From: Colletotrichum lupini
Taxonomy: Eukaryota > Ascomycota > Sordariomycetes > Glomerellales > Glomerellaceae
Length of the DNA: 64,000 bases
Assembly: GCF_023278565.1 (NCBI RefSeq)
Contig: NC_064677.1
Location: 1,860,001 to 1,924,000, forward strand
Direction: 5' to 3'
In this document: one piece after another, positions 44,533 to 57,094 of the stretch
Position numbering within the stretch: position 1 is the stretch's first letter
Layout: every line of letters begins with the position of its first letter
The notes under the pieces: generated by a model
What the model was told of the DNA's origin: nothing
The model's input: only the letters and a program-made list of their open reading frames with translations
Database searches by the model: none
Made by a program: the position numbers and the translations under genes

Positions 44533-45668
44533 ATGTTGGCCAAGCTGTCTCTTCTCCCTTTGCTGTCTGCCGCAGTCTCGGCATCTCCCCTCCTCGATGT
44601 CAGAGCCCCGGTGGCTGCTCTCGATGAGAGAGCCGTGACGGTGTCGAGCGCCGACCTGTCCAACTTTGAGTACTACGTTCAGGTAGGACATTGCCCAGAC
44701 TTCTGACTTGGCCGCGTGCGCTAACATGTAACATAGATGGTGGCAGCAACCTCTTGCAACAGCGAGGCCGCCGCTGGTGCATCAATCACCTGCAGCGCCG
44801 ATGCTTGCCCTGATGTCACCGCCAACGGAGGAAAGATTGTGGGAACCTTTTCGTAAGTTGATCAGATACTCCTGGCTTTTCACCTTTGACCTGAAGGTAA
44901 CTAACACGCTTCAGCGGTCTTGTCTCTGGCCTCCAAGGCTTCGTCGCCACGGATCCTGTGAGAAAGAACATTGTCATTGCCATCCGCGGCTCCAGCAACG
45001 TCCGCAACTGGATCACCAACATCCTCTTCGGCTTCGACGACTGCGACTTTGTCGACGGCTGCAAGGTCCACACCGGCTTCGCAAACGGCTGGGACGAGAT
45101 CAAGGACGCCCTCCTGGCCTCTGTCAAGTCCGCAAAGGCCGCCAACCCCAGCTACACCATCGTCGGCACCGGCCACTCCCTCGGCGGCGCCGTCGTCACC
45201 ATCGCCGCCGCCGACCTCCGCCGCGACGGTTACCCCGTCGACATCTACACCTACGGCAGCCCCCGTGTAGGCAACGCCGCCTTCACCAACTTCGTCACCG
45301 CCCAGGCCGGCGCCGAGTACCGCGTCACTCACGTCGACGACCCCGTCCCCCGCCTGCCCCCCATCCTCTTCGGCTACCGCCACACTAGCCCCGAGTACTG
45401 GTTGTCCACCGGCAACGCCACCACCGTCGACTACGCCGTCGCCGACATCAAGGTCTGCGAGGGCGCCGCCAACACAAAGTGCAACGGCGGCACCTTTGGC
45501 CTCGACGTCGACGCCCACCTGTACTACCTCCGCCGTACGGGCGCCTGCAGCACCGACGGCTTCGGCATCAAGGAGAGAGAGGAGGACATCTCGGACGAGG
45601 ACCTCGCTGCGCGCCTCACGGCCTGGGCCCAGCAGGATATCGAGTACGCCGCGTCACTTGAGGAGTAA
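44533..45668 (+). CDS. Secreted class 3 lipase, Thermomyces/Rhizomucor type
   Basis: Spliced 339-aa extracellular lipase; exons 44533-44682, 44737-44852 and 44915-45668. A signal peptide (MLAKLSLLPLLSAAVSA) is followed by a short propeptide ending near DERAVTVS. The catalytic Ser is S177 in GHSLGGA, Asp is D231 in DDPVPRLPP, and His is H290 in DAHLYYL; RVTHVDDPVPRLPPILFGY and HTSPEYW are close to the Thermomyces lanuginosus enzyme, so a triacylglycerol lipase is more likely than a feruloyl esterase. Six or more cysteines agree with disulfides. After the last Cys (C300), where the Thermomyces protein ends, this one continues for about 39 acidic, helix-prone residues. It is convergent with RAD16. 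Confidence 0.92.
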
Positions 45669-46840
45669 GGAGGACGACGGCATGCCGTATACACGAAAGA
45701 AAATTAAATGTCATGACCATGTTATGAAGGGCAGGGAAGCGGGCTTCTGGAGTTTTAGGGGAAGCATCATCATCATCATCATCAAAAAGGATACCATCAA
45801 GGGATATCCCCAAGCCATTGCGGCCAAAGGAGATATCGTCAAGACTATTCACGTACATAATTAGTATAGTACATAATCCACGCCCAGCGTCAACCAGGGC
45901 GTTGAACCACACCACTTCTTTCCTCTGAACAAGCTGTGAAAACAATGACCCTATCTGTGACGGTCAAAAGAGCCGTACCAGCACCGTCAGCACGATTCCA
46001 CGAGTGGGACGCACCCCGGACGGGTACCGAGTCCGGACACACATAAACCCCCCCATGTCATCGACTGACTCGCAAGTCCCGTCAACTAAAAGACCGCGCG
46101 GTACCCGATCGAGCAAAGTTCGTATCCCATATTCCCAAACAGCGTAGTTTTCCTTTGTTTCAGTCCCAGCCGTACTAAGAATGGCACTGGCGCGTTGGAA
46201 CGGAACGGTTGTGTTACGTATATATTGGCCGCTTGGCATCGCGAACTATGGTACAGGATAGACTTTCCCAGAACGAACCATTCCACTCACCTGAAGCCTG
46301 TGGGGATTGAATAACCATTGGGAGTATCTTTCCGGGATTTCCAATACTCCGTACCCTGGTACACAAGGCCCCTACGTAACCCAGCGCCCACGTGCGGAGT
46401 TTGCGGATCGTGGGCCCATGGGTGCTGACATTGCTGACCGGCCAGTTGATTATACGGCACTATATGGCTCCTCATAGTCACTAGCATTGCGATCAATATT
46501 TGCTGATACCTAATTTCTGAATCTATTGTCCAGACGGAGAAACAAAGAACCACCCAGCTGAACGCTGAGAGTATCTACCTAAAGTAATGGGCCACACCCA
46601 TACACACAAGGTGTTCCATCCGTGAACCACGCCATATTTGCAAATCGAAAAGGGGTGTAGGAAGAAGAGAACGACGCACGCCCGACTCCGATGATGGGGG
46701 CTGGGTACTACAGTCCCAATGTCCTTGTCCTTTCCGTCTGCCCTGCCTTGCCCTCAACGCCGCCCTGGGGGAAACCACAGAAATCCACTTTTTGCGGGAA
46801 AACACAATGATGAAAGAAAGTTTGCAGACGAGCTAAAAGT
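45669..46840. other. Convergent 3' flanks, lipase / RAD16
   Basis: About 1.2 kb. A CATCAT microsatellite lies at about 45765-45784. No gene was seen. Confidence 0.6.
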
Positions 46841-49800
46841 CTAAGAACCACGGAACAGGAATTGCATATCCTCGGGGCTCAGAGACTCCATGGCCTTGTC
46901 GTCCGCGTTGACGGTGGAGTTGATCATGTTGGTCTTCTTCTCCTGAATCAGCACCATGCGGCTCTCGACCGAGTCCTCGATGCAGAGACGGGTAATGGTG
47001 CAGGGGCGGGTTTGACCAATGCGGTGGCAACGATCGGCAGACTGCCACTCGGCGGCAGGGTTCCACCAACTGCATGTCATGTTAGCTGGGAACTTGATAG
47101 TGAGTATTGAGACATGTAACTTACGGGTCAACGATGAAGACGCGAGACGCCTCGGTGAGGTTGAGCGCGACTCCACCGGCCTTGAGAGAGACGAGGAAGC
47201 ACTCGCACTCCGTCTTGGTCATGAAGTGGTCGATGGACGCCTGGCGCTGCGCGGGGCTCATGCTGCCGTCAAGCATGACGGTGGTGATACCGGCGCGGCG
47301 AAGACGCCACTCGATGAGCTGCAGCATGGATGAGAACTGTGAAAAGATAATTGACTTGTGCGAAGCATTGTCTGATCGGAGCTTGTGAAGCTCGTGGACG
47401 AGAAGCTCAATCTTGGAGGAAGAAGTCCATTCTTCCATCTTGATTCGATTGATAATCGAAGACTTCTTGACATCAGCCTCATTCTGCTCAATCTCGGGCT
47501 GCTCCAAGTCGATGGCCAGCGCAATGTGGCAGCGGGGGCAGTCAGGCTCAGCAGAAGACAACAGGTAGCTTCTAGCACACGCGCGGCAAAAGTCGTGCTT
47601 GCAGCGGCTCCTGATGGCATCCTCGGCCGGCTCATCGCAAACGCCACACATGAGTGTGTTCTGCCCGCCCTCTCCATGCTTGCGAAGGATCAGATCGGGG
47701 TGATCGGCCACCTGGCGCATCTGCATGATGAGACCAAAAATGTTGGCGTAGTTGTTGAGCAAGACACCCTGGGCGACGTACGTCTCGAACTTGCGCTGGC
47801 CGTTGGTCATGATGCTGTTGGCGAAATCATTCTCCGCCTCACCAAAGAACTGGCGATCAACGTAGATCTCCTTGACGGGGAGTTCCATGGAGTTGGTGTG
47901 GTCCTTCTTTAGGCGACGAAGCATAATGCGATCGGTCATCAAGCGGAGCTTCTGAAAGGCTTCGCGGCCCGGTCCAAAGTTGCCAAACTTCTGAATGGGG
48001 TTGAGGAGCTCCTGGTTGAATACGGACACGTGCTGCATGCCGGCGTGTCCGCACGAGTGGCAACGGTGATCGTCGTCGAGGTTCCAATCCAGGCCGGCAC
48101 AGGGGCACTGCTTGCACAAGTACGATGCGAAAGGCGCAACTTGAAGGAAGCGGATCAAGGAGAAGAACTCGCCAATGCGGTTCTGAAGCGGAGTTCCGGT
48201 AAGGCACCATCGGTACGAGGTCTTCAGAGCAAAGCAAGCCTTCGCCGTCATGGTAGTACGGGTCTTGATGCTATGGGCCTCGTCGAGGATGATGCGGTGG
48301 AAGTCAACCTGGTGGATCAAGCTCTTCTCCTTGTGTACGCCGTCTGCGCGGGTAAAGCCTTTCTCCTGCTTCCGGTACATGGACTCCAGACTATTGTACG
48401 ACATCATGATGACATTGTACTTCTTGAGCTCCTTCAGGGTCATGTTCTTGGCGTTCTTCATAGTACCGTGGTAGACAAAGACCTTGAGGGTGCCGTCCGT
48501 GTAGGATTCAATCTCGCTCTTCCACTGCATCAGAGCAACGGGAGGGACCAAGACGAGGGAGGGCTTCTTCTGGGGGTAGTCGGACATGATGAGGGATACC
48601 GCCTGGATGGTCTTGCCGAGACCCATCTCGTCACCCAACAGGCCGCCTTTGTAGTCGGTCTTTTCCATCTCAATCATCCAAGAGACGCCCTCGAGCTGGA
48701 AGGGCTTGAGCTGACGCGAGATCTGCAGCGGCTGAGCAATCTTGTCGGGCCTGAGGGCGGGAGACGCCTCCAAGTCCTGCCACATGGTGAGAAGCTCAGG
48801 ATGGTTGTTCTCCAACCTGGCGCGTTCAAGCATGCCGCGGCGCTTGGAGCCGCGTTGATAGGCGCGGCGACCCCGGGACTGTGCGGCCACGGCGCTCTGA
48901 AGACCGCCGTCACTATCGGCCTCGTCAGATTCCGAGCTGTCAAAGTCGCCGCTATCGAGGCTCGACAAAGCATCGTCATCGTCTTCAGGGAGCCCCTCAG
49001 AGGCTGGAGGCAGTGTCGAAGCGGAAGCTCTAGTCCGTCTGACTGGCTGCTTAGCCTTGCCCTTTGCCTTTGCTTTCTTGGGAATCTTGTTGCTATCATC
49101 ATCCTCAAGTTCAGAAAAGTTGTCCGAGAGATCGCTGAGCTCGTCGTCCGTCGAATCTGCGAATCCATCCTCGTTATCCGACTCAGGGACCACAACCTTT
49201 TGCTTCTTGGGGGGTCTACCTCGGCCCCGACCACCAAGCTTGGATCGAGAAACAAGCGGAACGTCTTCGGAGTCGGCGTCGCTGTCCTTTACCGTGGCCT
49301 TAGCAGCGATAGCAGTCGCACGACGGCTGCGACCAGTGGCAAGGGGGACATCAGACTCATCCATCTCGTACTCCTCTTCCTGGAGATGTCGAGCGAGGGC
49401 GGCATCGGACAGGCTGGTGGAGGCAGTCGATTTCTTGTTCTCTTCCTTCTGGAGGCGGCGAGCAACCAGAGCATCGCGGTCGTTATCAGATGGCTCCTCA
49501 TCCTCTTCATCATCGTCGTCGTAGTAACCACCGCCAACCTTGCGCTTGGCTGGCTGCATGGAATACTGGCTGTGACGCAGAGCACGCTCGTTGAGTCCAG
49601 CAGAAGTGGGAAGATGAACCTCGATCTTGGATGCAGACTGAGATCCTTCAATCCTGGGGTTTCTCAAAGCGGCAGGCAGGACAAGAGGGACATAGCCAGA
49701 CCCAGAGACGGAGGGAGCAGGTGTAGCAACATTGCTGGTAGCAGGGGTGGAGGCTTCACTGGCAGAAGTGAGGTCGGCAGATGCAGCAGCAGACGCAGAT

Positions 49801-50135
49801 GCAGTTGAGGAAGCAGAGTCATTGGCCAGGGAGGCTCTGCTGGGTCGACCTCGACCTCTCTTGGCAGTCGAAGTAGCCGAAGTCACAGGTTGAGCCGCAG
49901 CTGCAAGGTTACGGCTCGATGCAGATCTAGTGAGACGGCCGGTACCAGCAACCGAGAGAGGGTCAGGGGAGTCTGCGGATGTGTTAGTTATCAATGGTGG
50001 TTTGCGCACACCGTCGTCCACGATTTGATGGTGGATGTGCAGGCCGAAATAAAATTAAATCCACGACTTACTGCTTCGAGTGGAGGCCATACTCTCCTTC
50101 TGAGCAAGAGAAGGGCGACCACGGCGGCCAGTCAT
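46841..50135 (-). CDS. RAD16: RAD16: SWI/SNF ATPase with RING finger, NER
   Basis: Spliced 1046-aa nuclear protein; exons 50135-50072, 49972-47125 and 47069-46841. Partner of RAD7 in the NEF4 complex, which scans non-transcribed DNA for UV damage and acts as part of a ubiquitin ligase. Residues 1-430 are low-complexity, basic/acidic, with AT-hook-like RGRGRPSR and [10 protein letters not shown] elements. The SNF2 core has Walker A-type [10 protein letters not shown], the DEAH box in LDEAHSIK, and the C-terminal helicase motifs SMSPAQR and [13 protein letters not shown]4-type insert (CKQCPCAG...CHSCGH) sits between the helicase lobes, followed by a C3HC4 RING starting [11 protein letters not shown] at about residue 796. 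Intron 2 splits the DPWWNP helicase motif. Divergent from RAD7. Confidence 0.97.
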
Positions 50136-51764
50136 CTTGACGGCGATGATAACCTTTGGGTGCAGCGAGGAGGATTTTTTGCACTTGCGACCTCAATTTT
50201 GAGAAAGGAAATTGAAGTTTGTCGGAATTTTTTTTCACACAGAGGTGAAAGTTTGGCGACGGTTGACGTGAGAAGAAAGTTGGGATGGCCGGGACAAAGC
50301 TCGGCAAGTGGTGGCGAACAGTCTCAGCTTATCGCCGAAGAAGCTTGGAGACTGTGCACCAAAGGGGTCGATGATTGGGGTATCTCAGTACCTTTTGGTG
50401 AGGGAGGGGAAAAGGACGAATTGAAATTGTAGATTGCCCTGAGGTAGAGGCCACACAGTCTGACGGTGGGTGATGTGAAAAAGGGAAAGGGAAAAAAAAA
50501 GAGGCAAGTGGTGATGGAGAAGGCCAAGGGGAAAAAGAATTTGGACTTGCCACTGGCGAACTCCTTTTCGGTCAGGCAAAGCTGAGAAGGACCGCCTCAC
50601 CTCAGACAAGAGAGACGGGGAAGGAGGGGACCTGGGGAGATCAGGGACGCGCCCTTCAATGGCGGGCTCTGTACACGAAGTCACGTGGCCTCTTTGTCAG
50701 GGATGAGAAGGCGCCCAGACGCAGGGGCGACTGCCTAAAGCCTGAAGCCAGTCTGGAAATGGGAAGTTTTTTTGGTTAGCCTGGCTGGGGTCACTGGTGC
50801 GAACATGAATGTTCTGTCGAGATGATGCACACGTTCCTTGATGGTTCGAACTAGCTTATCAAGGCACCTGGCGAAGCGACAGCTCCCCTGGACTGGCTGC
50901 GATTTGAAAGGCTACATCCCATGATCCCACTTGGCATACAAAACCATCCTCAGAAATAGTTTCATCTGCCAGGGAAACACATAGCAAGACCGAAATGGCA
51001 GCATTGGATGCATAGGCAGATGGCCGATCTCCATGTCCCTGGGGCTCCAGTGTGACGATTCGACTTGGGCGATCGATCTGCTCCCCGACGACTCCGGTAC
51101 AGTGGCTCTGTGGCTCCTTCCGTTCGAGTTGGCCAAGGTACTCCGTACCCCACGACGGGACTGCTGTGGGTCCCCTTCAATTAAACCCCTGCAGCTGCCT
51201 ACGGATACCTCTACGCAGTAAGCAGCAAGTCTCCTGGGCTGTCACTTGCATCTTTCACACGGTGCATCCTCACCAGCACCCTTGATTCCACCCACTGATC
51301 TTGAGAGATTGGCAATCACCAGTACAGTGTGCCGCAAACTTCACCCTCCAACACCTGGTCTGGGCGTATCGATCCAGGAACAAGAGGAGGACTCCAGAAG
51401 ACACTACTTCTTTGTCGCCTCCTTACAATTTGCCCCCCGAACCAGCGCATCACGGCATTGTCAACAAGTGTGATTTTTGCAGTTTGGTGTCTGCCTTTCT
51501 CTCCAACCGAAGGTCTGGACTTGAGCCCATTTCCAACCCATCGACCTGCCAGCGGTGTCTATCGTTCCTACCCCTTGGCTAGTCTGTAATTCAGACAACT
51601 TTGCCACACCTATCTGAAAGGCATTTCTCAATCACGACTCGCCGCAACAACCCAGGATTGAACTTCATCCCAACTGCAGCTCGGAAAAAAAAAAAAAAAG
51701 AAGCTTCGACCAAACTCGTCACATCCAACATTGCACACAGAGACTGGAAGTATCCATCACTAAA
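50136..51764. other. Divergent intergenic region, RAD16 / RAD7
   Basis: 1.63 kb between the two start codons of two NEF4 subunits. It includes a 7-bp inverted repeat (CCTTGAT...ATCAAGG) around 50836-50863 and a long A-run at about 51687-51699 just before the RAD7 start. I could not identify a damage-response element by eye. Confidence 0.55.
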
Positions 51765-53787
51765 ATGGCGAGACCGTCTCGTCGATCCCAAGCTCAGGCT
51801 GCCCAGGCTGCTCAAGGCCAGAACCAGACTCCCCAGCAGGGTCAAGCAGCTCCTCAGGATGATGCTGCAGGCACTGTCCGTATCACCCGCCACATCTCTG
51901 GACCGTGAGTTTTCCCACTCTCCATGCGCATCTCATCACTGACACGAATCTAGACAATCGGCTTTGACCGACTACCTTGCTGTAAGAATCTCGACCAAAC
52001 TAACCATCTGTGCAAACTGACAATGCGCTTCCAAGGCCCACAACATCTCTGCAAACCAGATTCGCCGGGATGCAGACCAGCGTCGTGCTGCTGCTGCTGC
52101 CCAGAACCAAGCAGACAATGCCATCGGAGATGATGATGACGAGGCCGAGGCCGGCCCTTCAACAGCATCTACTGGAGCTTCTCAGTCCGGCCGCAATGAG
52201 ACTGCAGCTGAAAAGGCGAAGCGTCAGAAAAAGGAGCAGATGGCCATCGCCAAAATCAAGGCCTCCAAAGCGTTCAAGAAGCGCAAGCACCGAGGCATGG
52301 ATTCAGAAGACGAGGACGACATAGCACGCGCCCTATTCGAGCAAATGGCCCAACCCTTGCCAGGCCAGATGGATAACTGCGCCATCTGCAAGAAGCGCTT
52401 CACCGTCACCGCCTACTCGCTGAGTGGCCCTGAGGGCGGTCTACTCTGCGCGCAGTGCAGCAAGGATGAGGCTGGCAAGAAGGGCAAGGGCAAGCAGAAG
52501 CCCAAGAAACCCGCCGGTGGCCAGGGCAAGCGTCGCAAGATGCAGAGCAACATCCTCGACGGCACGTACCAGACTGGTGCCAAGAACCTGACCACTCTCT
52601 GCATCGAGACTCTGGCCAAGAATGTCGACCTCGCCGACAGTTTGGGCGATTTGCCAGACCAGGTGGTAGACAAGATTGCGCGACTCTTCTCCAAGCGTCG
52701 ACTGCTCAGCCCTGTGACGCTGCCCCTGTTTGTGCAGCCGTCCACCACGGTCCTTCACATCTACGACGGCGCCAAGCTGGGCTCCAACGAATTCGAGAGC
52801 ATCTTCCAGACGGCACCCAACCTCAAGAGATTCAAGGCTCGCAACTCTATTCAGTTCAAGGACGAGGTCATGGACTATCTTCTGAGTCGCGACATCAAGC
52901 TTACGCACTTTATTCTCCACGGCGCAAACCTCCTCAGCGACGAGAGCTGGACCAAGTTCGTCCAGCAGAAGGGTGCCCATCTGGAAGCCATCCAGGTCTA
53001 CTACACTGATAAGCACGTTGGCGACGAGCTGCTTGCTCTCCTTCCCGAGACTTGTCCCAACCTCAATCGCCTCAAGGTCTACCACAACCAAAAGGTCACT
53101 AACGTCGGCGTCAAGTCTATTGCCGACATCAAGTCATTGAAGCACCTCGGCCTTCACCTGCAGCACGACATCACCTCCAAGAGCCTGGCCCACATGATCC
53201 ACGGTGTAGGCAAGGACCTGGAGACGCTTTCCTTGAAGAAGATGCCCACGGCCAACGACGAGGTGTTGAGTGCGATCAGAGACACCTGCCGTTCTCTCAA
53301 AAAGTTCCGCATCACCGACAGTGAGCACATGACGGATGAGGGATTCGCGGACCTCTTCAACAACTGGGAGAACCCTGGCATCGAGATCATTGACCTCCAA
53401 AAGTGCCGCTACCGCGACTCGACCAAGCCCCGCGAGAACGAAGACGGCATTGGCCTCTGCTCCGACGGATTCCGTGCCCTCATGAAGCATTCCGGCAAGA
53501 AGCTCAAGAATCTCAACATCCACGCTTGTCGTCACATCAAGCGTGAGGCGTTCGAGGACGCCTTCTCTGAGGAGGACCAGTACCGCAACCTCGTCAAGCT
53601 CGAGATCAGCTTCATCGAAGAGGTGGATGATTTCGTTCTCGGACGCATCTTCCGAAGCTGCCCCAACATTCGCGAGATCAACGTCTTTGGATGCATGAAG
53701 GTCAAGGATGTCCGGGTCCCCAGAGGCAAGGTCGTGGTTGGTGTTCCGAACGCCATGGGGATGGTCGTTGAAGGTCGCGACGATTAA
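51765..53787 (+). CDS. RAD7: RAD7: leucine-rich repeat protein, NER
   Basis: Spliced 639-aa protein; exons 51765-51904, 51954-51981 and 52036-53787. It binds RAD16 in NEF4 and has leucine-rich repeats. The start MARPSRRSQAQ is basic and Gln/Ala-rich; ISGPQSALTDYL is a conserved short element completed by the 28-nt second exon. A zinc-binding pair, CAICKKRF and LCAQC, lies near residues 210-240, then a lysine-rich linker. From about residue 300 irregular LRRs follow (LTHFILHGANLLSD, LKHLGLHL, LETLSLKK, LKNLNIHACRH, IREINVFGCMKVKDV). No enzymatic motif is present, as expected. It is transcribed away from RAD16 and followed in tandem by PFA3. Confidence 0.95.
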
Positions 53788-54521
53788 ATGCAGCTTTGTA
53801 AGGACGTTAGGAGTTTGGTAGATATTCGGTGATCGCCACGGTCTCTTGCATCTAGCCAGGCTTATGGTTCTCAGGGTCAGGTTGGACCGGCGTTATGGTG
53901 GAACCTCGGGTACGGGCGTTCAGCCGGATTTGCTCATTCAAAAGGACAGGTCGGCCGGCATTTGAGTTCACATTAGGTAGATAGTTGGCGAATACCAAAT
54001 CATCAGAGTCAGTCGACCAAAGATTGAGGTTTCTCGGAAGCAGTCACGTAAATCGATATGTAGGTCGGCGCGGACCAAGCAAACGGCCCACCGTCTTCTG
54101 CGGAACACAGCGGGAACTGGGGCCAGAGACGGGGACTAAAACACCGCCACAGGCTGCCGCAGGGCGGAGCGGGGCCAGCCCGGCTCAGCCTCAGCTCCCT
54201 GCGTAAGACGGCAGCGGGAGGGGACGCTCACAGCTGGATGCCACGGGGCGCCGCCAGCAGGTTGCCTTGCATTCCACGCATCCACAGGGCAGTTTATCCA
54301 CCCAGGTCCCCTGCTCGTGCCTCTAACCTCCCCCTGACTATCCGTATCACAAACCCAGGCTTGTTGAGCTGAGCCAACGCAGCAGTTTACCATTTCGCGG
54401 GCCCTTTTTTCTTCTTCGTGGCCATCGATCAGCATCCATTCTTCCGTCCCTGACCGCCATGGTCTTTTCCCCTTCCTAGCTGCCTCTTTCTCTCTTTCTC
54501 TTTTCCCTTTCGAGTGAATGG
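53788..54521. other. Spacer between RAD7 and PFA3
   Basis: 734 bp, both flanking genes on the plus strand. A pyrimidine-rich stretch around 54480-54520 lies just before the PFA3 start. No other feature was recognised. Confidence 0.6.
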
Positions 54522-56201
54522 ATGGATCTTGATTGTCCACACTCCTCCTCCTCCTCCGAAATCATGTCTCGCCGCTGGGCGCGAAAGCTTGAACGCTGCT
54601 GTTGCACTTTCGCGACCTACATCCCTCTGCTCTTCGTCTATGGCTTGACCACCTGGGCCGTCTGGGTGGATGTCACCATCGGGTCCCTGCCTTCTAAAGC
54701 TTCGTGGCTCGGTAAGTAGTCCGCTGATGCATGCCCGCCCGCCGCTTTCTGACGATGCATAGGATCCGCGTCTTCCGCAGGCGCCCTTCTCCTCTACGGC
54801 CTGCTCAACTGGTCCTATACCACCGCCGTCTTCACGAGCCCCGGCAGCACGACAAACGATAATGGCTACAGCACGCTACCGACCGAGGCGCCCCCGGCCG
54901 CCACCTCCTTCACCGTGAAGTCCAACGGCGAGCTCCGGTTCTGCAAAAAGTGCCAGGCGAGGAAACCCGATCGCGCCCACCACTGCTCGACCTGCCGCCG
55001 CTGCGTCCTGAAAATGGATCACCACTGCCCCTGGCTGGCGACCTGCATCGGCCTGAAGAACCACAAGGCTTTCCTTCTCTTTCTCATCTACACGACGCTC
55101 TTCTGCTTCTACAGCTTCTTCGTCTCCGGCAGCTGGGTGTACATGGAGGTCATCAACAACACGACGTACGTCGAGACGCTGATGCCCATCAACTACGTGA
55201 TCCTCAGCGTCATCGCCGGCATCATCGGCATCGTCGTGGGCGCCTTCACGGGGTGGCACATCTTGCTCGCGAGCAGGGGCCAGACGACAATCGAGTGCCT
55301 GGAGAAGACGCGGTACCTCTCGCCGCTGAAGAAGCAGATGAAGCACCAGTTCGTCGCCCAGCACAACGGCGAGGGGATCCAGCTGCCCGCCTACGGCCAG
55401 CAGCTCCTCGACATCCACGCAAACGCCCTCCCGGGCATCACGCGACCCGAAGAAGGCGAAGAATACCGCGGGGGCGCGGGCTCCTCGAGGCCGATGGGCG
55501 CCACGCACCAGTCGTACGAGGAGATGGAGCGCGAGCGCGCGAAGAAGCGCTACGAAGAGTACCTCGACGAGCAGGACTCTGAGAAGCTTCCCAACGCGTT
55601 CGACCTCGGCGCGAAGCGGAACCTGCTGCACCTCTTTGGCCCCAAACCTCTACTATGGTTCGTCCCCGTCTGCAACACCACCGGCGACGGCTGGGCCTGG
55701 GAAGCCAGCCCCAACTGGTTGGCCGCCCGCGAGCGCCTCGCGAGGGAACGCCAGGAACAGCGCGCGCGCGAGATCAATGCCGGCTGGGGTACCGACGAGC
55801 CCCCGACGTTTATGCGCGAGGCGCCGCCCACCAAGCCCGACGGCGCGGGCCGACACTATCTAACCTCGCCTCCTCCTCCTCCCCCTCCCTCCAACGGTGG
55901 ATCGCGTAAGACGCCCTCCAAGGCCGACCGGGTCCTGGGCCGCGACCCGAACCTGTACGCCGACGGGTTTCAAGAGTCGATGCCGATGCGGAAGCTCAGC
56001 CCGCGCGGCCGGGCGCTCGAGGACGAGCTCGACGACAGCGACCTCGACATGGAGGACCCGGCGGCGGCGGAGCACCGCGCGCTGAACCTGGTGACCAACG
56101 GCGGGTGGGGACGGAGCGGGGCCAGCGGGCTGTTGAGGAAGCACAGCCCGTCGTCGCCGTCGTTTAGGGACCAGCCTGAGAATGATGATGATGTGGATTG
56201 A
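54522..56201 (+). CDS. PFA3: DHHC palmitoyltransferase, PFA3 type
   Basis: Spliced protein of 542 aa if started at the first ATG (54522), or 528 aa from 54564 (MSRRWARKL). Exons 54522-54711 and 54763-56201. It S-palmitoylates cytosol-facing cysteines; yeast Pfa3 acts at the vacuole on Vac8. The cysteine-rich domain begins FCKKCQARKPDRAHHCSTC and includes MDHHCPW at 55014-55034. TTIE, after the last membrane segment (55288-55299), is the TTxE motif. Four membrane segments are visible, two on either side of the DHHC domain. The C-terminal half is a long hydrophilic tail with proline runs, not needed for the fold. The second exon can start at either of two AGs 18 nt apart; both keep the frame. 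Confidence 0.93.
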
Positions 56202-57094
56202 GGTGGTGGAGGATGATAAATGAGGAAGAGACAGAGAGGGGAAGTCAACAATTTTCAAAATAGGGGCAACCAGAGAGAGAGAGCGTTTTTAGAAAGTGAT
56301 ATCCAGAAAGCGTCATCTTTCATGTTCCATCAGCAAGGATTGGGGTCACTAGGGGATTTTAGAAAGTGTATAACGCATTTCATGTACGGGTTTTGTTACT
56401 TTGCAAAGGGATTAGGGAACTTTGAATTCTGAGATGTACATTCTTCGTGGTTTCCTTTTTCCAAAATTCAAGATTGGTGTTTTTGGTGTTTTCTGGGCTT
56501 CCTGGCAGAGTATCGGGGGAGCTTTCCACACTCTTACCTCTCTCCTGGGAACGGATAATGATCGGGGTTTTTTTTTGTAGCACCTTTTGCGAATTAAATC
56601 GTTTCTATTCCATGGATTGCATAGCGGTGCAGCTCTGACTAAAGCGTAAAGAAACACTGGAACTTGAACAGCGCTCTGCAGGACTCCATTGGGGATCGTT
56701 GACGGCTGTGGTCGCGCCTCTGTACCGTTCCAACTGCGTTTTCATCAGGGAGAAAAGACGACAAGATCGAACTTCTCAGACGTCTGTAAAGAGAGGCACA
56801 GCTAGATCAGCTCGATCCAGCTTCGTGAAGATATGTAGAGCCTATTGAAAAGGGGTAGACGGGCAGACATGGAGCTTCACTAGATTGATCATCCCGTATC
56901 GAGAGACGGTCCCCGGATGACACACCTTGGACAAGGGGGCCCAGCCGTTGCCCAAATCACAAACATGGTTGAGACTCCTTCGTATATCTTGAGCATACGT
57001 CTCTGATATTCTAGCCCAGAAGCGAAAGGTGCTGTGGCTGCCAGCTCTATCGATGCTAGTCTTCTTCTTCTAACATGGTCTTTTGCCCACCGTC
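56202..57094. other. Convergent 3' flanks, PFA3 / M16C peptidase
   Basis: About 0.9 kb. No recognisable gene. Confidence 0.65.

Noticed and set aside
48030..49808. 592-codon open frame antisense to RAD16
   Set aside because: No domain; fully explained by the sense coding sequence.
50836..50863. 7-bp inverted repeat with a 14-nt loop
   Set aside because: Short and single; likely chance, and the loop's TTCGAA is not part of a tRNA.
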